From positions 1 through 64,000 of the forward strand of contig JAFVGK010000031.1 of NCBI GenBank assembly GCA_017475035.1: a DNA stretch of 64,000 nucleotides, given 5' to 3'. This stretch comes from Blautia sp. GTDB lineage: Bacteria; Bacillota; Clostridia; Lachnospirales; Lachnospiraceae. Each line of letters opens with the position of its first letter. The stretch's first letter is position 1. The notes under the pieces are model-generated. The model was not told where the DNA came from, did not search any database, and saw nothing but the letters and a program-made list of their open reading frames with translations. The position numbers and the translations under genes are program-made. Of this stretch, positions 16,161-24,864 are shown piece after piece.

Positions 16161-16805
16161 ATGAGTACCTACAGATATTATCCGCGGCAGGATGAGCTGA
16201 TGCACTACGGCGTGATGGGAATGCGCTGGGGCGTCAGACGATATCAGAATGCCGACGGAACCAGAACGGCGCTCGGAAAACGCAGAGAGCGTAGGGGCGG
16301 GGCTCTGGATGAAGAAGAGAAAGAACGGCGGAAAAAGTCCAGAAAGCGTGCCGCCGTTATCGGAGGCGTCGCCGGCGGGCTTGCCGGGGCTGCAAGCATT
16401 ATCGGGCAGAGCGGAGTAAACGCCGCTGATAGTAAGATCGACCGAAAAAAGATCCCGGAGCTCTTTGAGCGGAACGTCAAAGGCGGCAAGGATAAGCCGA
16501 ACATTTCGCCAATTGAGCGAGAAGTGAGCGACATCAAGCGGGTTACCGACAAGCTTGATGAAAAGAAAAAGAAAAAGCAGAAAGCCGCGGACCGAGAGAG
16601 AATCCGGAAGGAAGTTTCTCATTTATCCGACGATGAACTGCGTAAGCGGATCAATCGCCTGAACATGGAGAAGCAGTACACCGATCTGAAAACGGAAGAT
16701 CTGGACGCCGGTAAGTGGAGCACTTATGAAGTTCTCGATATTGCCGGGAATGTTGTTACGATCGCCATCGGTGCATACGGATTATACAAAACGATCCGGA
16801 AATAA
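16161..16805 (+). CDS. GMKWG-tag phage protein 2
   Basis: 214 residues. Tag DELMHYGVMGMRWGVRRYQ near residues 11-29, then a highly charged Lys/Arg region, a small hydrophobic Gly/Ala stretch (VIGGVAGGLAGAASII), a long charged helical part and a second hydrophobic segment at the C-terminus (VTIAIGAYGLY). The two weak membrane-like segments would fit a protein that inserts into or crosses a membrane. AGAGAGGG precedes the ATG. Confidence 0.7.
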   Translation: MSTYRYYPRQDELMHYGVMGMRWGVRRYQNADGTRTALGKRRERRGGALDEEEKERRKKSRKRAAVIGGVAGGLAGAASIIGQSGVNAADSKIDRKKIPELFERNVKGGKDKPNISPIEREVSDIKRVTDKLDEKKKKKQKAADRERIRKEVSHLSDDELRKRINRLNMEKQYTDLKTEDLDAGKWSTYEVLDIAGNVVTIAIGAYGLYKTIRK

Positions 16806-16837
16806 ACATTGATGCAATTCTGCAGGGAGGATTCAAA

Positions 16838-17218
16838 ATGGCTTTTGTATTCTTTAATCCGAATCCAAACGGCAGATTTGTCGGTGACTGTACGATTCGG
16901 GCGATCTGCAAACTGACAAACCAGGACTGGGATACGGTTTATACGGGAACAGCCTTTGAAGGATTTCTGCGAAAAGATATGCCTTCCGGTAATGCCACCT
17001 GGGGTGCGTATCTCGTGCGAAAAGGTTTTGTCAGAAGATTCATACCGGACAGCAAGCTCGGATTCTATACGGTGAAAGACTTCTGTATAGATCATCCGAG
17101 CGGAACTTTTTTACTGGCCCTGGATCAGCATGTCGTAACAGTGGTGGACGGAAACTATTACGATACATGGGATTCGGGAAACGAAATGCCGATCTATTAC
17201 TGGATGAAAGGAGACTAA
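16838..17218 (+). CDS. Papain-like cysteine peptidase-fold phage protein
   Basis: 126 residues. RFVGDCTIRAI (C18), LALDQHVVTVVDG (H98) and the following Asp-rich YYDTWDSG make a Cys-His-Asp arrangement like small papain-fold enzymes. I recall close relatives in many Firmicutes phages. The ATG is part of the ATTCAAAATGG element, with GGGAGG directly upstream. It could act in virion maturation or on host cell wall or proteins; context (head-region genes) does not decide. Confidence 0.6.
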   Translation: MAFVFFNPNPNGRFVGDCTIRAICKLTNQDWDTVYTGTAFEGFLRKDMPSGNATWGAYLVRKGFVRRFIPDSKLGFYTVKDFCIDHPSGTFLLALDQHVVTVVDGNYYDTWDSGNEMPIYYWMKGD

Positions 17219-17222
17219 GACA

Positions 17223-17771
17223 ATGGCAGGGATATTTGGTGGATTTGATCCTTATTCAAACACGTACAGATATGGAGGATACGGACCTGGAAACGGAGTA
17301 GGTTACACAACGTCGACTCCGCCGACAACGCCGACAGTTCCATCATATGGGTCGATGGCCACACAGCCGGTCCCGCAGGTTCCGACCATGCAGCCGCAGT
17401 CGTTCACTCCGCAGAGCAACATCATCTGGGTGAACAGCGAGCAGGAGATCAACAATTATCCGACAGGACGAGGCTGGCAGCAGCTCTTCGGCGATAAGAA
17501 CAAAAACATGTTCTACATCCGCGAAACTGATCTGAACGGCGTCACACAGCCGATCAGACGACTCAGCTATACTTTTGAGGATCAGACTCAGCATGCGCCT
17601 GCTCCGGTCCCGACTCAGATGCCTCAGCAAGTATCTGGACAGCCGCAGATGCAGCCTCAGCAGACTACCGCACCGGAAGTTCCGGCTGGCGGTGTCTCCA
17701 GAGAGGAGTTCGACAAGCTGGCGCAAGCCGTGAGTCTCATGACTGATAAACTTGCGGATCTTCTGAAGTGA
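17223..17771 (+). CDS. Phage head-region protein with Pro/Gln-rich arms
   Basis: 182 residues: Gly/Tyr-rich start, Thr/Pro-rich linker, a conserved core (IIWVNSEQEINNYPTGRGWQQLFG...MFYIRETD, residues ~73-120), a Gln/Pro linker and a final helix. The core is familiar from other gut phages but unnamed. The layout of low-complexity arms around one small domain suits a structural or scaffold-binding protein. Confidence 0.65.
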   Translation: MAGIFGGFDPYSNTYRYGGYGPGNGVGYTTSTPPTTPTVPSYGSMATQPVPQVPTMQPQSFTPQSNIIWVNSEQEINNYPTGRGWQQLFGDKNKNMFYIRETDLNGVTQPIRRLSYTFEDQTQHAPAPVPTQMPQQVSGQPQMQPQQTTAPEVPAGGVSREEFDKLAQAVSLMTDKLADLLK

Positions 17772-17781
17772 GGTGAATGAC

Positions 17782-17994
17782 ATGAACCCACTTTTTCAGT
17801 CTTTCCAGAAGAATCAGCAGAACGGATTCAACCTTCAGACTGAACTTCAGAACTTGGCGAGACAGATCGCACCGATGGGAATGACGCCGGAACAGATTGT
17901 CCGCCAGAAAATTCAAAATGGCGAAATGAGCATGGAACAGTTCCAGCAGTTTTCGGCCATTGCGGATCAGATCACCGGACGGAACAGACAGTAA
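17782..17994 (+). CDS. Small Gln-rich phage protein
   Basis: 70 residues, about a quarter Gln/Asn, mostly helical. The start at 17782 has AGGTGA five bases upstream. It contains an in-gene copy of ATTCAAAATGG (17911). Often next to the preceding gene type in related phages, by recall. Function unknown. Confidence 0.6.
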   Translation: MNPLFQSFQKNQQNGFNLQTELQNLARQIAPMGMTPEQIVRQKIQNGEMSMEQFQQFSAIADQITGRNRQ

Positions 17995-18013
17995 CAATAA
18001 GGAGGCATGAATC

Positions 18014-18679
18014 ATGCCATATACACTCAAGATCCAGCAGATTGCGATTCGGAATCCGGTCTCCGGCGCTTATTCCGGCGTCGACGTACTGACTGAACAG
18101 ACGACCGAAGGACTTCTTGCGGAACTTCAGGCAAAAGGGACCACGATTAAAGGCGAGCTGGACACCAAAAGCGCAACTCTGAAGAGTGATCTCGACAGCT
18201 ATGTCGCAAACACCAGCAAGCCCAGTCTCGATACGTATGTTACAGGAACTTTACAGCCGCAGCTGGACAGCTATGTGATCAATACCAGCAAGCCGAGCCT
18301 GGATGCCTACGTGGATAATACCAGTAAACCAAGCCTGGATACCTATGTGACAAACACCAGCAAACCGAGTCTCGACACCTATGTCTCGGGGACATTGCAG
18401 TCACAGCTGGACACTTATGTGACCGGCACCAGCAAACCAAGCCTCGATGCATATGTTAACGGGACCAATAAGCCAGCTCTCGATACCTATGTGAACAGCA
18501 CGCTCAAATCGCAGCTGGATGCTTATGCCAACTCACTGACGACCAACGTTACCTGGAGCAATACCAGCGGATCGGAATGGACACAGGTGCTTGGCGACTT
18601 CTATGTCATGGGACGAGACGGTGTCAAGAGACAGATCGTGTTCAACAATGACAACACGGTTTCCTGGCAGACGGTATAA
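18014..18679 (+). CDS. Fibre-like protein with 12-residue tandem repeats
   Basis: 221 residues. The N-terminal anchor MPYTLKIQQIAIRNPVSGAYSG resembles the start of the esterase fibre at 20794. Residues ~58-175 are nine to ten repeats of 12 residues (LDTYVTNTSKPS and variants), alternating with LDTYVSGTLQSQ forms, as in trimeric fibres. The C-terminus ends in a short beta-rich tip. Position among head genes, before terminase, points to a head fibre; a tail-tip role is possible. Confidence 0.65.
   Translation: MPYTLKIQQIAIRNPVSGAYSGVDVLTEQTTEGLLAELQAKGTTIKGELDTKSATLKSDLDSYVANTSKPSLDTYVTGTLQPQLDSYVINTSKPSLDAYVDNTSKPSLDTYVTNTSKPSLDTYVSGTLQSQLDTYVTGTSKPSLDAYVNGTNKPALDTYVNSTLKSQLDAYANSLTTNVTWSNTSGSEWTQVLGDFYVMGRDGVKRQIVFNNDNTVSWQTV
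18185..18530 (+). repeat. 36-bp tandem repeats in the fibre gene
   Basis: About 9.5 copies of a 36-base unit encode LDxYVxxTxxxx. Copies differ at synonymous sites as well as in the variable positions, so the array is not freshly expanded. It offers a route to fibre length change by recombination. Confidence 0.7.
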
Positions 18680-18849
18680 GCTTCCGGTTCTCAATCATCA
18701 GTTATTCAAAATGGACGAGGAACGGCCAGCCTCGGACATTTGAACGTACGTATCAACCCAATGTTTACGTCAGCTTTGTTCAGACTTTTCTAGAGAGCCG
18801 GAAAAAGAAGATGTAAACGCCGAATTTTTCAAGGAAAGGACAAATTGAA

Positions 18850-19665
18850 ATGTCTTACAGCGAAAACGCAGGTTCCATGTCTCCCTTCACCATGCCGGTA
18901 GCACCGATGTATGGCGGCGGAAACGACGGTTTTGGATTTGGCAACAGTGGCCTCTGGTGGCTGATCATTCTGCTTCTGTTCACCAACAATGGCTGGGGCA
19001 ACGGCTTCGGCTTCGGAGGCGGCATGATGCCCTGGATGTTCATGAACGGTCAGCAGGGCAACGATGTTCAGCGCGGCTTTGACCAGTCGGCCATCATGGG
19101 CTCTCTGAACGGCATCACCAGCGGTATGTCTACCGGCTTTGCCAATGCTGAGATCTCCCGCTGCAACGCCAATATGAACGTGCTTCAGACCCTTAACGCC
19201 AACCAGGCGGCCTCCAACGCGGCGATGAATGGGCTCGCCATGAACCTTCAGAACTGCTGCTGTGAAAACAGAGCGGGTCTCGCGGATCTGAAGTACACCG
19301 TCGCGACCGAGAACTGCGCAGACCGCACGGCTCTGAGTGAAGGCCTCCGCGACCTGCTGATTGCCGATAACGCGAACACGCAGAGACTTGTTGACGGCAT
19401 CGGCGCGAAAATCGACGGCGTGATGAACAAGATCTGCCAGCTCGAACTCGCCGGCAAGGATCAGCAGATTGCTGCGCTGACGGCTCAGCTGAATGAAGCA
19501 AACCGCCTGGCCTCTCAGGCACAGCAGACGGCAACCATTCAGGCCGGTCAGAGAGCGCTTGCCAATGAGATCGAGCAGTATGTTCTGCCGACTCCGCGCC
19601 CGGCCTATATGGTACAGAATCCCAACTGCTGCACGCAGACTTTCGGATGCGGTTGTGCCGCGTAA
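18850..19665 (+). CDS. Gly- and Cys-rich phage structural-region protein
   Basis: 271 residues. A Gly/Phe/Trp-rich hydrophobic front includes a membrane-like stretch (LWWLIILLLF). A long helical middle has NQAASNAAMNGLAMNLQNCCCENRAGL and Gln-rich coiled coil; the end is Cys-rich (NPNCCTQTFGCGCAA). I recall this protein as a frequent neighbour of phage head genes, with no proven role. The hydrophobic N-terminus and coiled coil would suit an internal or ejected protein. A 170-base spacer before it contains ATTCAAAATGG at 18704. Confidence 0.65.
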   Translation: MSYSENAGSMSPFTMPVAPMYGGGNDGFGFGNSGLWWLIILLLFTNNGWGNGFGFGGGMMPWMFMNGQQGNDVQRGFDQSAIMGSLNGITSGMSTGFANAEISRCNANMNVLQTLNANQAASNAAMNGLAMNLQNCCCENRAGLADLKYTVATENCADRTALSEGLRDLLIADNANTQRLVDGIGAKIDGVMNKICQLELAGKDQQIAALTAQLNEANRLASQAQQTATIQAGQRALANEIEQYVLPTPRPAYMVQNPNCCTQTFGCGCAA

Positions 19666-19677
19666 GGAGGTGCCACC

Positions 19678-20130
19678 ATGGCTGAATGGACTAGCGTGGC
19701 TGTACAGACAGTCAATCCAGGAGAGTCCATCCTCTTTACGGAAACCAACCGTCCCTGCTACAAGGGCCTGATCCTCCACCGCGAGGACAGCGGACTCTTC
19801 CTGATCAAGGGCTCGAATGGAAACACATTTATGCGCCGGTGCCCGTGCATGGGGTATCCGTCCGTCGACTATATGGTCGACTTCGGAGCGAACATCGCGA
19901 TACCGACCGGAGAGACCGTCGGCCCAATCAGCGTGGCCTTCGCTCTGGAAGGCGCCACCCTGGCCGGAACCACGATGACCGTGACACCGGCAGCCGTGGA
20001 GCAGTTCTTCAACGTCTCCAGGGCGACTAATGTTCCGATCTGGCTCGGGTGCTGCGAATCGTTCAGTATTCGCAACGTAAGCGACATCCCGATCCTGGTC
20101 TCGAACGCGAACCTGGTTATTACCAGATAA
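19678..20130 (+). CDS. Beta-rich head-region protein, decoration candidate
   Basis: 150 residues with alternating hydrophobic/polar strands and many Gly/Thr, no membrane segment, ending NVSDIPILVSNANLVITR. The pattern resembles small jelly-roll or Ig-like decoration proteins. AAGGAGG lies 7 bases upstream and the gene starts 12 bases after its neighbour. No specific family is claimed. Confidence 0.55.
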   Translation: MAEWTSVAVQTVNPGESILFTETNRPCYKGLILHREDSGLFLIKGSNGNTFMRRCPCMGYPSVDYMVDFGANIAIPTGETVGPISVAFALEGATLAGTTMTVTPAAVEQFFNVSRATNVPIWLGCCESFSIRNVSDIPILVSNANLVITR

Positions 20131-20146
20131 GATGGAGGAAATCAAA

Positions 20147-20710
20147 ATGGAAAAAGAAGCACTGAAGAAACTGAAATCCTCTGTCGAGAAATGCATCGAG
20201 GAGCTTTCAAAGAAACCTGAGCTGAGCGCTGCGGAGACCAAGGCAGCCCTCGATGGAATGCAGCTTCGTGCATGGCTCTGTAAGGAGATCGAAGACTGCG
20301 AGATGAAAGAAGAAGGCTATTCCGAGCGCGGATATTCCCGTCATGGAGAGCCTTACCGTCAGTACCATATTACCTCCTACGGTCCGATGCCGGCATCCGG
20401 TATGAGGGCCTATGGAGAGGGCGAGGGCTATTCCAGCACTCCTCAGTATGGCGTCCACGGATGGTATCAGTCGAATGGAAATTCGATGCTGCCTGGTTAT
20501 CCGGTGGAGCACATGAGGAGCTACTGCGGAGATCCTTACTATTATGATGGTCCTGATGGAGGATATTCTGAAAGACGGCGCTACAGCAGACACAGCATTT
20601 CCGACCGCGCCGTTGAGAAACTGGAGAATATGATGGACACGGCAGGCTCTGAGTATGAACGCGAAGAACTGCTCAAGTTTATCCGGATGATTCGCCAGTC
20701 AGCAGAATAA
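20147..20710 (+). CDS. Phage protein with helical ends and Tyr/Gly-rich middle
   Basis: 187 residues: helical N-terminus (EALKKLKSSVEKCIEELSKK), a low-complexity Tyr/Gly/Ser/Arg middle, then a helical C-terminus. The ATG is in an ATCAAAATGG element 6 bases after GGAGG, which decides the start over ATG 20132. It accompanies the two preceding genes in similar phages by recall. Possibly structural. Confidence 0.6.
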   Translation: MEKEALKKLKSSVEKCIEELSKKPELSAAETKAALDGMQLRAWLCKEIEDCEMKEEGYSERGYSRHGEPYRQYHITSYGPMPASGMRAYGEGEGYSSTPQYGVHGWYQSNGNSMLPGYPVEHMRSYCGDPYYYDGPDGGYSERRRYSRHSISDRAVEKLENMMDTAGSEYEREELLKFIRMIRQSAE

Positions 20711-20721
20711 CACAATGAAAT

Positions 20722-20768
20722 GAAGAAGAACCTGGGAGGAGACTTTCGGGTTCTTCTTCTATCTTAAC
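20722..20768 (+). terminator. Intrinsic terminator
   Basis: A perfect 11-bp stem (20722-20732 with 20749-20759) with a 16-base loop is followed by TATCTTAACTT. The T-run is weak, so read-through into the fibre gene is likely. Confidence 0.6.
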
Positions 20769-20793
20769 TTAAGAGAACAAAAGGAGGATCAAC

Positions 20794-22953
20794 ATGCCTA
20801 TCACTCTTAAAAAAGATGTCTGGAAGGTGAAAGATCCTTCTTCAGGACAATATAGAGGCGCGGCGATTCTGAGTACGACTTTGCCACAGGACGCTGCCCA
20901 AATCATTTCTGAAAGCAACGCCACGATTCAGAATATTAAAGACACGGCCATTGAAGCCGTGGATACGGCGCTGAACGACGAAAGTACCGGTCTTATTCCG
21001 AAGGCCGAAGCCGATCGAGATGCTATCGATGACTCTTTGAATAACGCGTCGAACGGCATCATTCCGACGGCGCAGTCCGACCGAGATGACATTGATGATT
21101 CTCTGAATAATACCAACAGCGGTATCATTCCGGAAGCGCAGGCGAATCTCGCCACCATTGCACAGGCCGTTCAGAGTCAAATCGGCCAGGGAACTGATAA
21201 GACTCTCAGTGTCGCAAAGGGTTTTGCCGATGCTAAAGCCGCTGGTATGATGGTCAGGGTATCGAATTACCAGCCAGGTTCAGCCCTGGACGATCCGGCG
21301 ACATCTCAGGATGCCTCCCAGAATACTGGGTATCCGGTATATAAGGACTCCAACCGTGTGTGGGTAAAGGAGACCTATGCTGAGCTGGAAGTCCCGACGA
21401 TGGAGGATCATAATGGCTTAAAGAGCGCACTAAGTCTTCTTAATAATTCAGTAATTATAACCAAAGACGTAGCCGGCTATGCGTATATAGATTACACTTT
21501 TGAAGTCGGGAAACGATATTATTTCCGCAATATGTATTCGGGAGCAGTTGTGGCAAATACGACTGACACGAAATCAAGTAGCGCGCCCACAATAAACAAT
21601 ATAACAGGTGGTGCGACTGACGAGGCTATATTGAGTTTTCAGCCGACACAAGCTGCAAGTGTCCTACGTGTTTATTTTAATTCTGCAAACGGTAAAGCCG
21701 AAATTGGAGAATGGGGGACCACAAAAAACACGGCTGATATTATAAATGAATCATATTCACAAATTGCCAACTATAGAAAAATAAGTGTTAAAAATAGCAC
21801 AAATTCAATTTATTATCCTGTAGCAATTGGAAAAACATACCGTTTTACCTTGCTTTCTGGTAATGGCGTACAGCTATACACAAGAAACACACCAGCCGGA
21901 TCAAACATTGAAACAATCGCGTCTTCATTAGTTGCTGGTGAATCTGTTGAATTTACGCCAAATTCAAATGCTGACTATATTCGTATTATTACGAATGGTT
22001 TACAATTGAATACGGTAACGATATCTGAGTTAGGGACACTGCTTGAAGCGGAAAGCACAAATAGAAAAAAGCCCTATCAATCCGGGCAAATACATTTTAC
22101 AGTTCCCGTGAACCAGAAACGGCTGTATTTTACTCAGGGGGATGAGAACACATCGCAGGATATCGAAACAGATATTGTAAATGTAAACTGCGTTTTAATG
22201 TTGCCGTCAACCTATACACCAACTGGTGATAAAACTAATCTGCTGATGATCGTTCACGGCTCTGGCGGTGGTGTTACCGAAACCGCATGGTTTAGGGATG
22301 ATGCGACAGTCCTTGCGTTCTTCCAGAAATTCATTGATGCGGGGTTTGCTATTTTTGATTGCAACGGCTACAAAAACGGCTCTGAAGGGCAGGAAAGCTG
22401 GGGCGTTGATACTGCGTCCATTGCATATCATAAAGCCTATGAATATGTTGTAAGAAATTATAACGTCACAACAGAAATGTGTGTTTACGGCTTTTCAATG
22501 GGTGGCCTGAATGCGCTGAATTATTGCAACATGTTCCCCGGTGGCATCAAAGCGCTTGGCCTCGGTTCACCTGTTGTGTCCTTATATAATACAATTTGGG
22601 TTGATGCCTCTGTGCAAGCTAAAGGTGATGTTTCCCGTGCATATGGATTCACGGTTTCCGGGACGTATGAGGCTGACACGGTTGGTAATTGCGATGCGTA
22701 TACCCGGATTAAAACTATTGATGATGTTGATTATTATTTGCAGAGATTGCCGACCGTGAAAATCTGGCATGGTGATAGCGATACGGCCGTGTATTATCGG
22801 TATTCCCAGCGCCTTTATAATGCAATTAAAAATTCTGGCGGGTTTGCCTATTACCGCATCGTAACTGGGAAAGGCCACGAAATCTGTTATGGCGGAAATG
22901 TAAATGTTACAAATGAAATCATAATGTATTTCAAACGGTTTGTTTTAACTTAA
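20794..22953 (+). CDS. Fibre protein with C-terminal alpha/beta-hydrolase (esterase) domain
   Basis: 719 residues. The N-terminal anchor MPITLKKDVWKVKDPSSGQY resembles the 18014 protein. Next come helical repeats around SLNNxxxGIIP (residues ~60-115), a beta-rich middle, then an alpha/beta-hydrolase from ~residue 440. It has oxyanion-type HGSGGG, nucleophile elbow GFSMGG, acid WHGDSD and base GKGHEI. It would deacetylate or cleave surface glycan esters during adsorption. Bases ~21,430-22,950 are visibly richer in A+T than the flanking head genes, so the tip looks acquired. Whether it sits on head or tail is unknown. Confidence 0.8.
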   Translation: MPITLKKDVWKVKDPSSGQYRGAAILSTTLPQDAAQIISESNATIQNIKDTAIEAVDTALNDESTGLIPKAEADRDAIDDSLNNASNGIIPTAQSDRDDIDDSLNNTNSGIIPEAQANLATIAQAVQSQIGQGTDKTLSVAKGFADAKAAGMMVRVSNYQPGSALDDPATSQDASQNTGYPVYKDSNRVWVKETYAELEVPTMEDHNGLKSALSLLNNSVIITKDVAGYAYIDYTFEVGKRYYFRNMYSGAVVANTTDTKSSSAPTINNITGGATDEAILSFQPTQAASVLRVYFNSANGKAEIGEWGTTKNTADIINESYSQIANYRKISVKNSTNSIYYPVAIGKTYRFTLLSGNGVQLYTRNTPAGSNIETIASSLVAGESVEFTPNSNADYIRIITNGLQLNTVTISELGTLLEAESTNRKKPYQSGQIHFTVPVNQKRLYFTQGDENTSQDIETDIVNVNCVLMLPSTYTPTGDKTNLLMIVHGSGGGVTETAWFRDDATVLAFFQKFIDAGFAIFDCNGYKNGSEGQESWGVDTASIAYHKAYEYVVRNYNVTTEMCVYGFSMGGLNALNYCNMFPGGIKALGLGSPVVSLYNTIWVDASVQAKGDVSRAYGFTVSGTYEADTVGNCDAYTRIKTIDDVDYYLQRLPTVKIWHGDSDTAVYYRYSQRLYNAIKNSGGFAYYRIVTGKGHEICYGGNVNVTNEIIMYFKRFVLT

Positions 22954-23025
22954 AGAACACTTTAACTCATTGCAGTCACGTCACTTACTAAACAATTCAA
23001 AATGGAAAAGAGGTCCTGATACCTT

Positions 23026-24795
23026 ATGCTGTCGAACACAGCGACACCGAGATATTACGGCCTCTTTCGGGATGCCGTGATGAGAGGCGAGATCCCGGTC
23101 TGCCATGAGATTGACCTGGAGATGCAGCGGATCGACGCGTTGATCCGAAATCCGAGATATTACTATGACGACGAAGCCGTGGAGGGGTTCATTGAGTTCT
23201 GCGAGAACGAACTGACCCTGACGGACGGCACGGAGCTGCGGCTGCTGGACACCTTCAAGCTGTGGGCGGAGCAGATCTTCGGCTGGTATTACTTTGAGAA
23301 ACGGTCCGTATATGTGCCGAATGAAGACGGCTACGGCGGACACTATGAGACGAGACGGTTTCGGAACCGGCTGGTGAAGAAGCAGTACCTGATTGTCGGA
23401 CGAGGCGCGGCAAAGTCCATGTATGCGGCAGCTATCCAGGCCTACTTCCTGGCGGTAGACGCGAGTACCACGCACCAGATTACAGTGGCCCCGACGATGA
23501 ACCAGGCGAATGAAGTCATGTCGCCCATCAAGACCGCGATTACACGGTCGAGAGGTCCATACTTCCGCTTCCTGACGGCTGGGTCCATCAACAACACCAC
23601 AGGCAATAAGGCCAACCGCGTGAAGCTGGCCTCCACCAAGAAGGGAATCGAGAACTTCCTGACGGGAAGCTATCTGGAGATCAGGCCCATGAGCATCGAC
23701 AAGCTGCAGGGCTTGCGGTGCAAGTGTGCCAGTGTGGACGAATGGCTCTCGGGCGACATCCGGGAGAATCCGATCAACGCGATTGAGGAAGGCTGCGCCA
23801 AGGGCGGCGTAGACGACTATGTGATCCTTGCCATCAGCTCGGAAGGAACGGTTCGAAACGGCAGCGGGGACTCCATCAAAATGGAGCTGCTGAAGATCCT
23901 GAGAGGCGAGTTTGACGACGAGGACAAGAGCGCGTTCGACGACACCTCGATCTGGTACTACCGGCTAGACGACATCAAGGAAGTCGGCGACGAGAGCATG
24001 TGGCTCAAGGCTAATCCGAATCTTGGTCACACCGTGACCTACCGCACTTACGAGAAGGCGGTCACGAGGGCCGAGAACTTCCCGGAGCAGCGCAACGAGA
24101 TCCTGGCGAAGCGATTCAACCTGCCGATGGAGGGCTATACCTTCTTCTTTAAATATGAGGACACGATCCCGTGCGAACGGCGCAGAGAGTTCTGGGGCAT
24201 GCCGTGCGCGATGGGCGCGGACCTGAGCCAGGGCGACGACTTCTGTGCGTTCACCTTCCTGTTTCCGTTGCGGGACGGAAGTTTCGGTATCAAGTGCAGA
24301 AGCTACATCAGCTCTGTCACCATGGCGAAGCTGCAGATCGCGACCCGGTCGAAGTATGAGGAGTTCATGCGAGAAGGCAGCCTGGTGGTCCTGGAGTGCA
24401 CGGTACTCGATATGATGGACGTGTACGACGACCTGGACGACTTTATCCTTGAGGCCCAGTACGACGTGCGCTGCTTCGGCTTCGACCCGTACAACGCGAA
24501 AGAGTTCGTGCAGCGCTGGGCGACGGAGAACGGCAGCTTCGGCATTGAGAAAGTCATCCAGGGCGCGAAGACGGAATCTGTGCCGCTTGGTGAGCTCGGA
24601 ACCTATGCGGAAGAGCACATGCTGGTGTTCGACCAGGAGCTGATGGGCTACGCCATGCGCAACTGCATCACCCTGGAGGACTCAAACGGCAACCGCAAAC
24701 TCTCGAAGGAGAGACGGGACCGGAAGATCGACAATGTGTCCGCGCTGATGGACGCCTATGTGGCATGGAAGGCAAACAAGGATGCGTTTGAATGA
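23026..24795 (+). CDS. terL: Terminase large subunit
   Basis: 589 residues. The ATPase half has a phage-type Walker A (YLIVGRGAAKS), adenine-contact sequences upstream, and a Walker B-like CASVDEWL. The nuclease half shows GADLSQGDDFCAF, the first Asp cluster of the RNase H-like fold, with FGFDPYNAKEF and DRKIDNVSALMDAYVAW later. It packages DNA through the portal. The start follows AAGAGG with ~12-base spacing; ATTCAAAATGG lies 21 bases upstream. It is separated from the small-terminase candidate by ~10 kb, an unusual distance. Confidence 0.9.
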   Translation: MLSNTATPRYYGLFRDAVMRGEIPVCHEIDLEMQRIDALIRNPRYYYDDEAVEGFIEFCENELTLTDGTELRLLDTFKLWAEQIFGWYYFEKRSVYVPNEDGYGGHYETRRFRNRLVKKQYLIVGRGAAKSMYAAAIQAYFLAVDASTTHQITVAPTMNQANEVMSPIKTAITRSRGPYFRFLTAGSINNTTGNKANRVKLASTKKGIENFLTGSYLEIRPMSIDKLQGLRCKCASVDEWLSGDIRENPINAIEEGCAKGGVDDYVILAISSEGTVRNGSGDSIKMELLKILRGEFDDEDKSAFDDTSIWYYRLDDIKEVGDESMWLKANPNLGHTVTYRTYEKAVTRAENFPEQRNEILAKRFNLPMEGYTFFFKYEDTIPCERRREFWGMPCAMGADLSQGDDFCAFTFLFPLRDGSFGIKCRSYISSVTMAKLQIATRSKYEEFMREGSLVVLECTVLDMMDVYDDLDDFILEAQYDVRCFGFDPYNAKEFVQRWATENGSFGIEKVIQGAKTESVPLGELGTYAEEHMLVFDQELMGYAMRNCITLEDSNGNRKLSKERRDRKIDNVSALMDAYVAWKANKDAFE

Positions 24796-24864
24796 ATGTG
24801 AAATGTTCAATGATAAATGATCAATTGTCGATGAAAATTCAAAATGGAAGTGAGGTGAGCAGCC

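Noticed and set aside
16838-17218. Endolysin assignment for the small cysteine-peptidase-like protein
   Set aside because: The lysis cassette with endolysin and holin is clear at 44.7-46.7 kb; this gene lies in the head region and lacks a cell-wall-binding domain.
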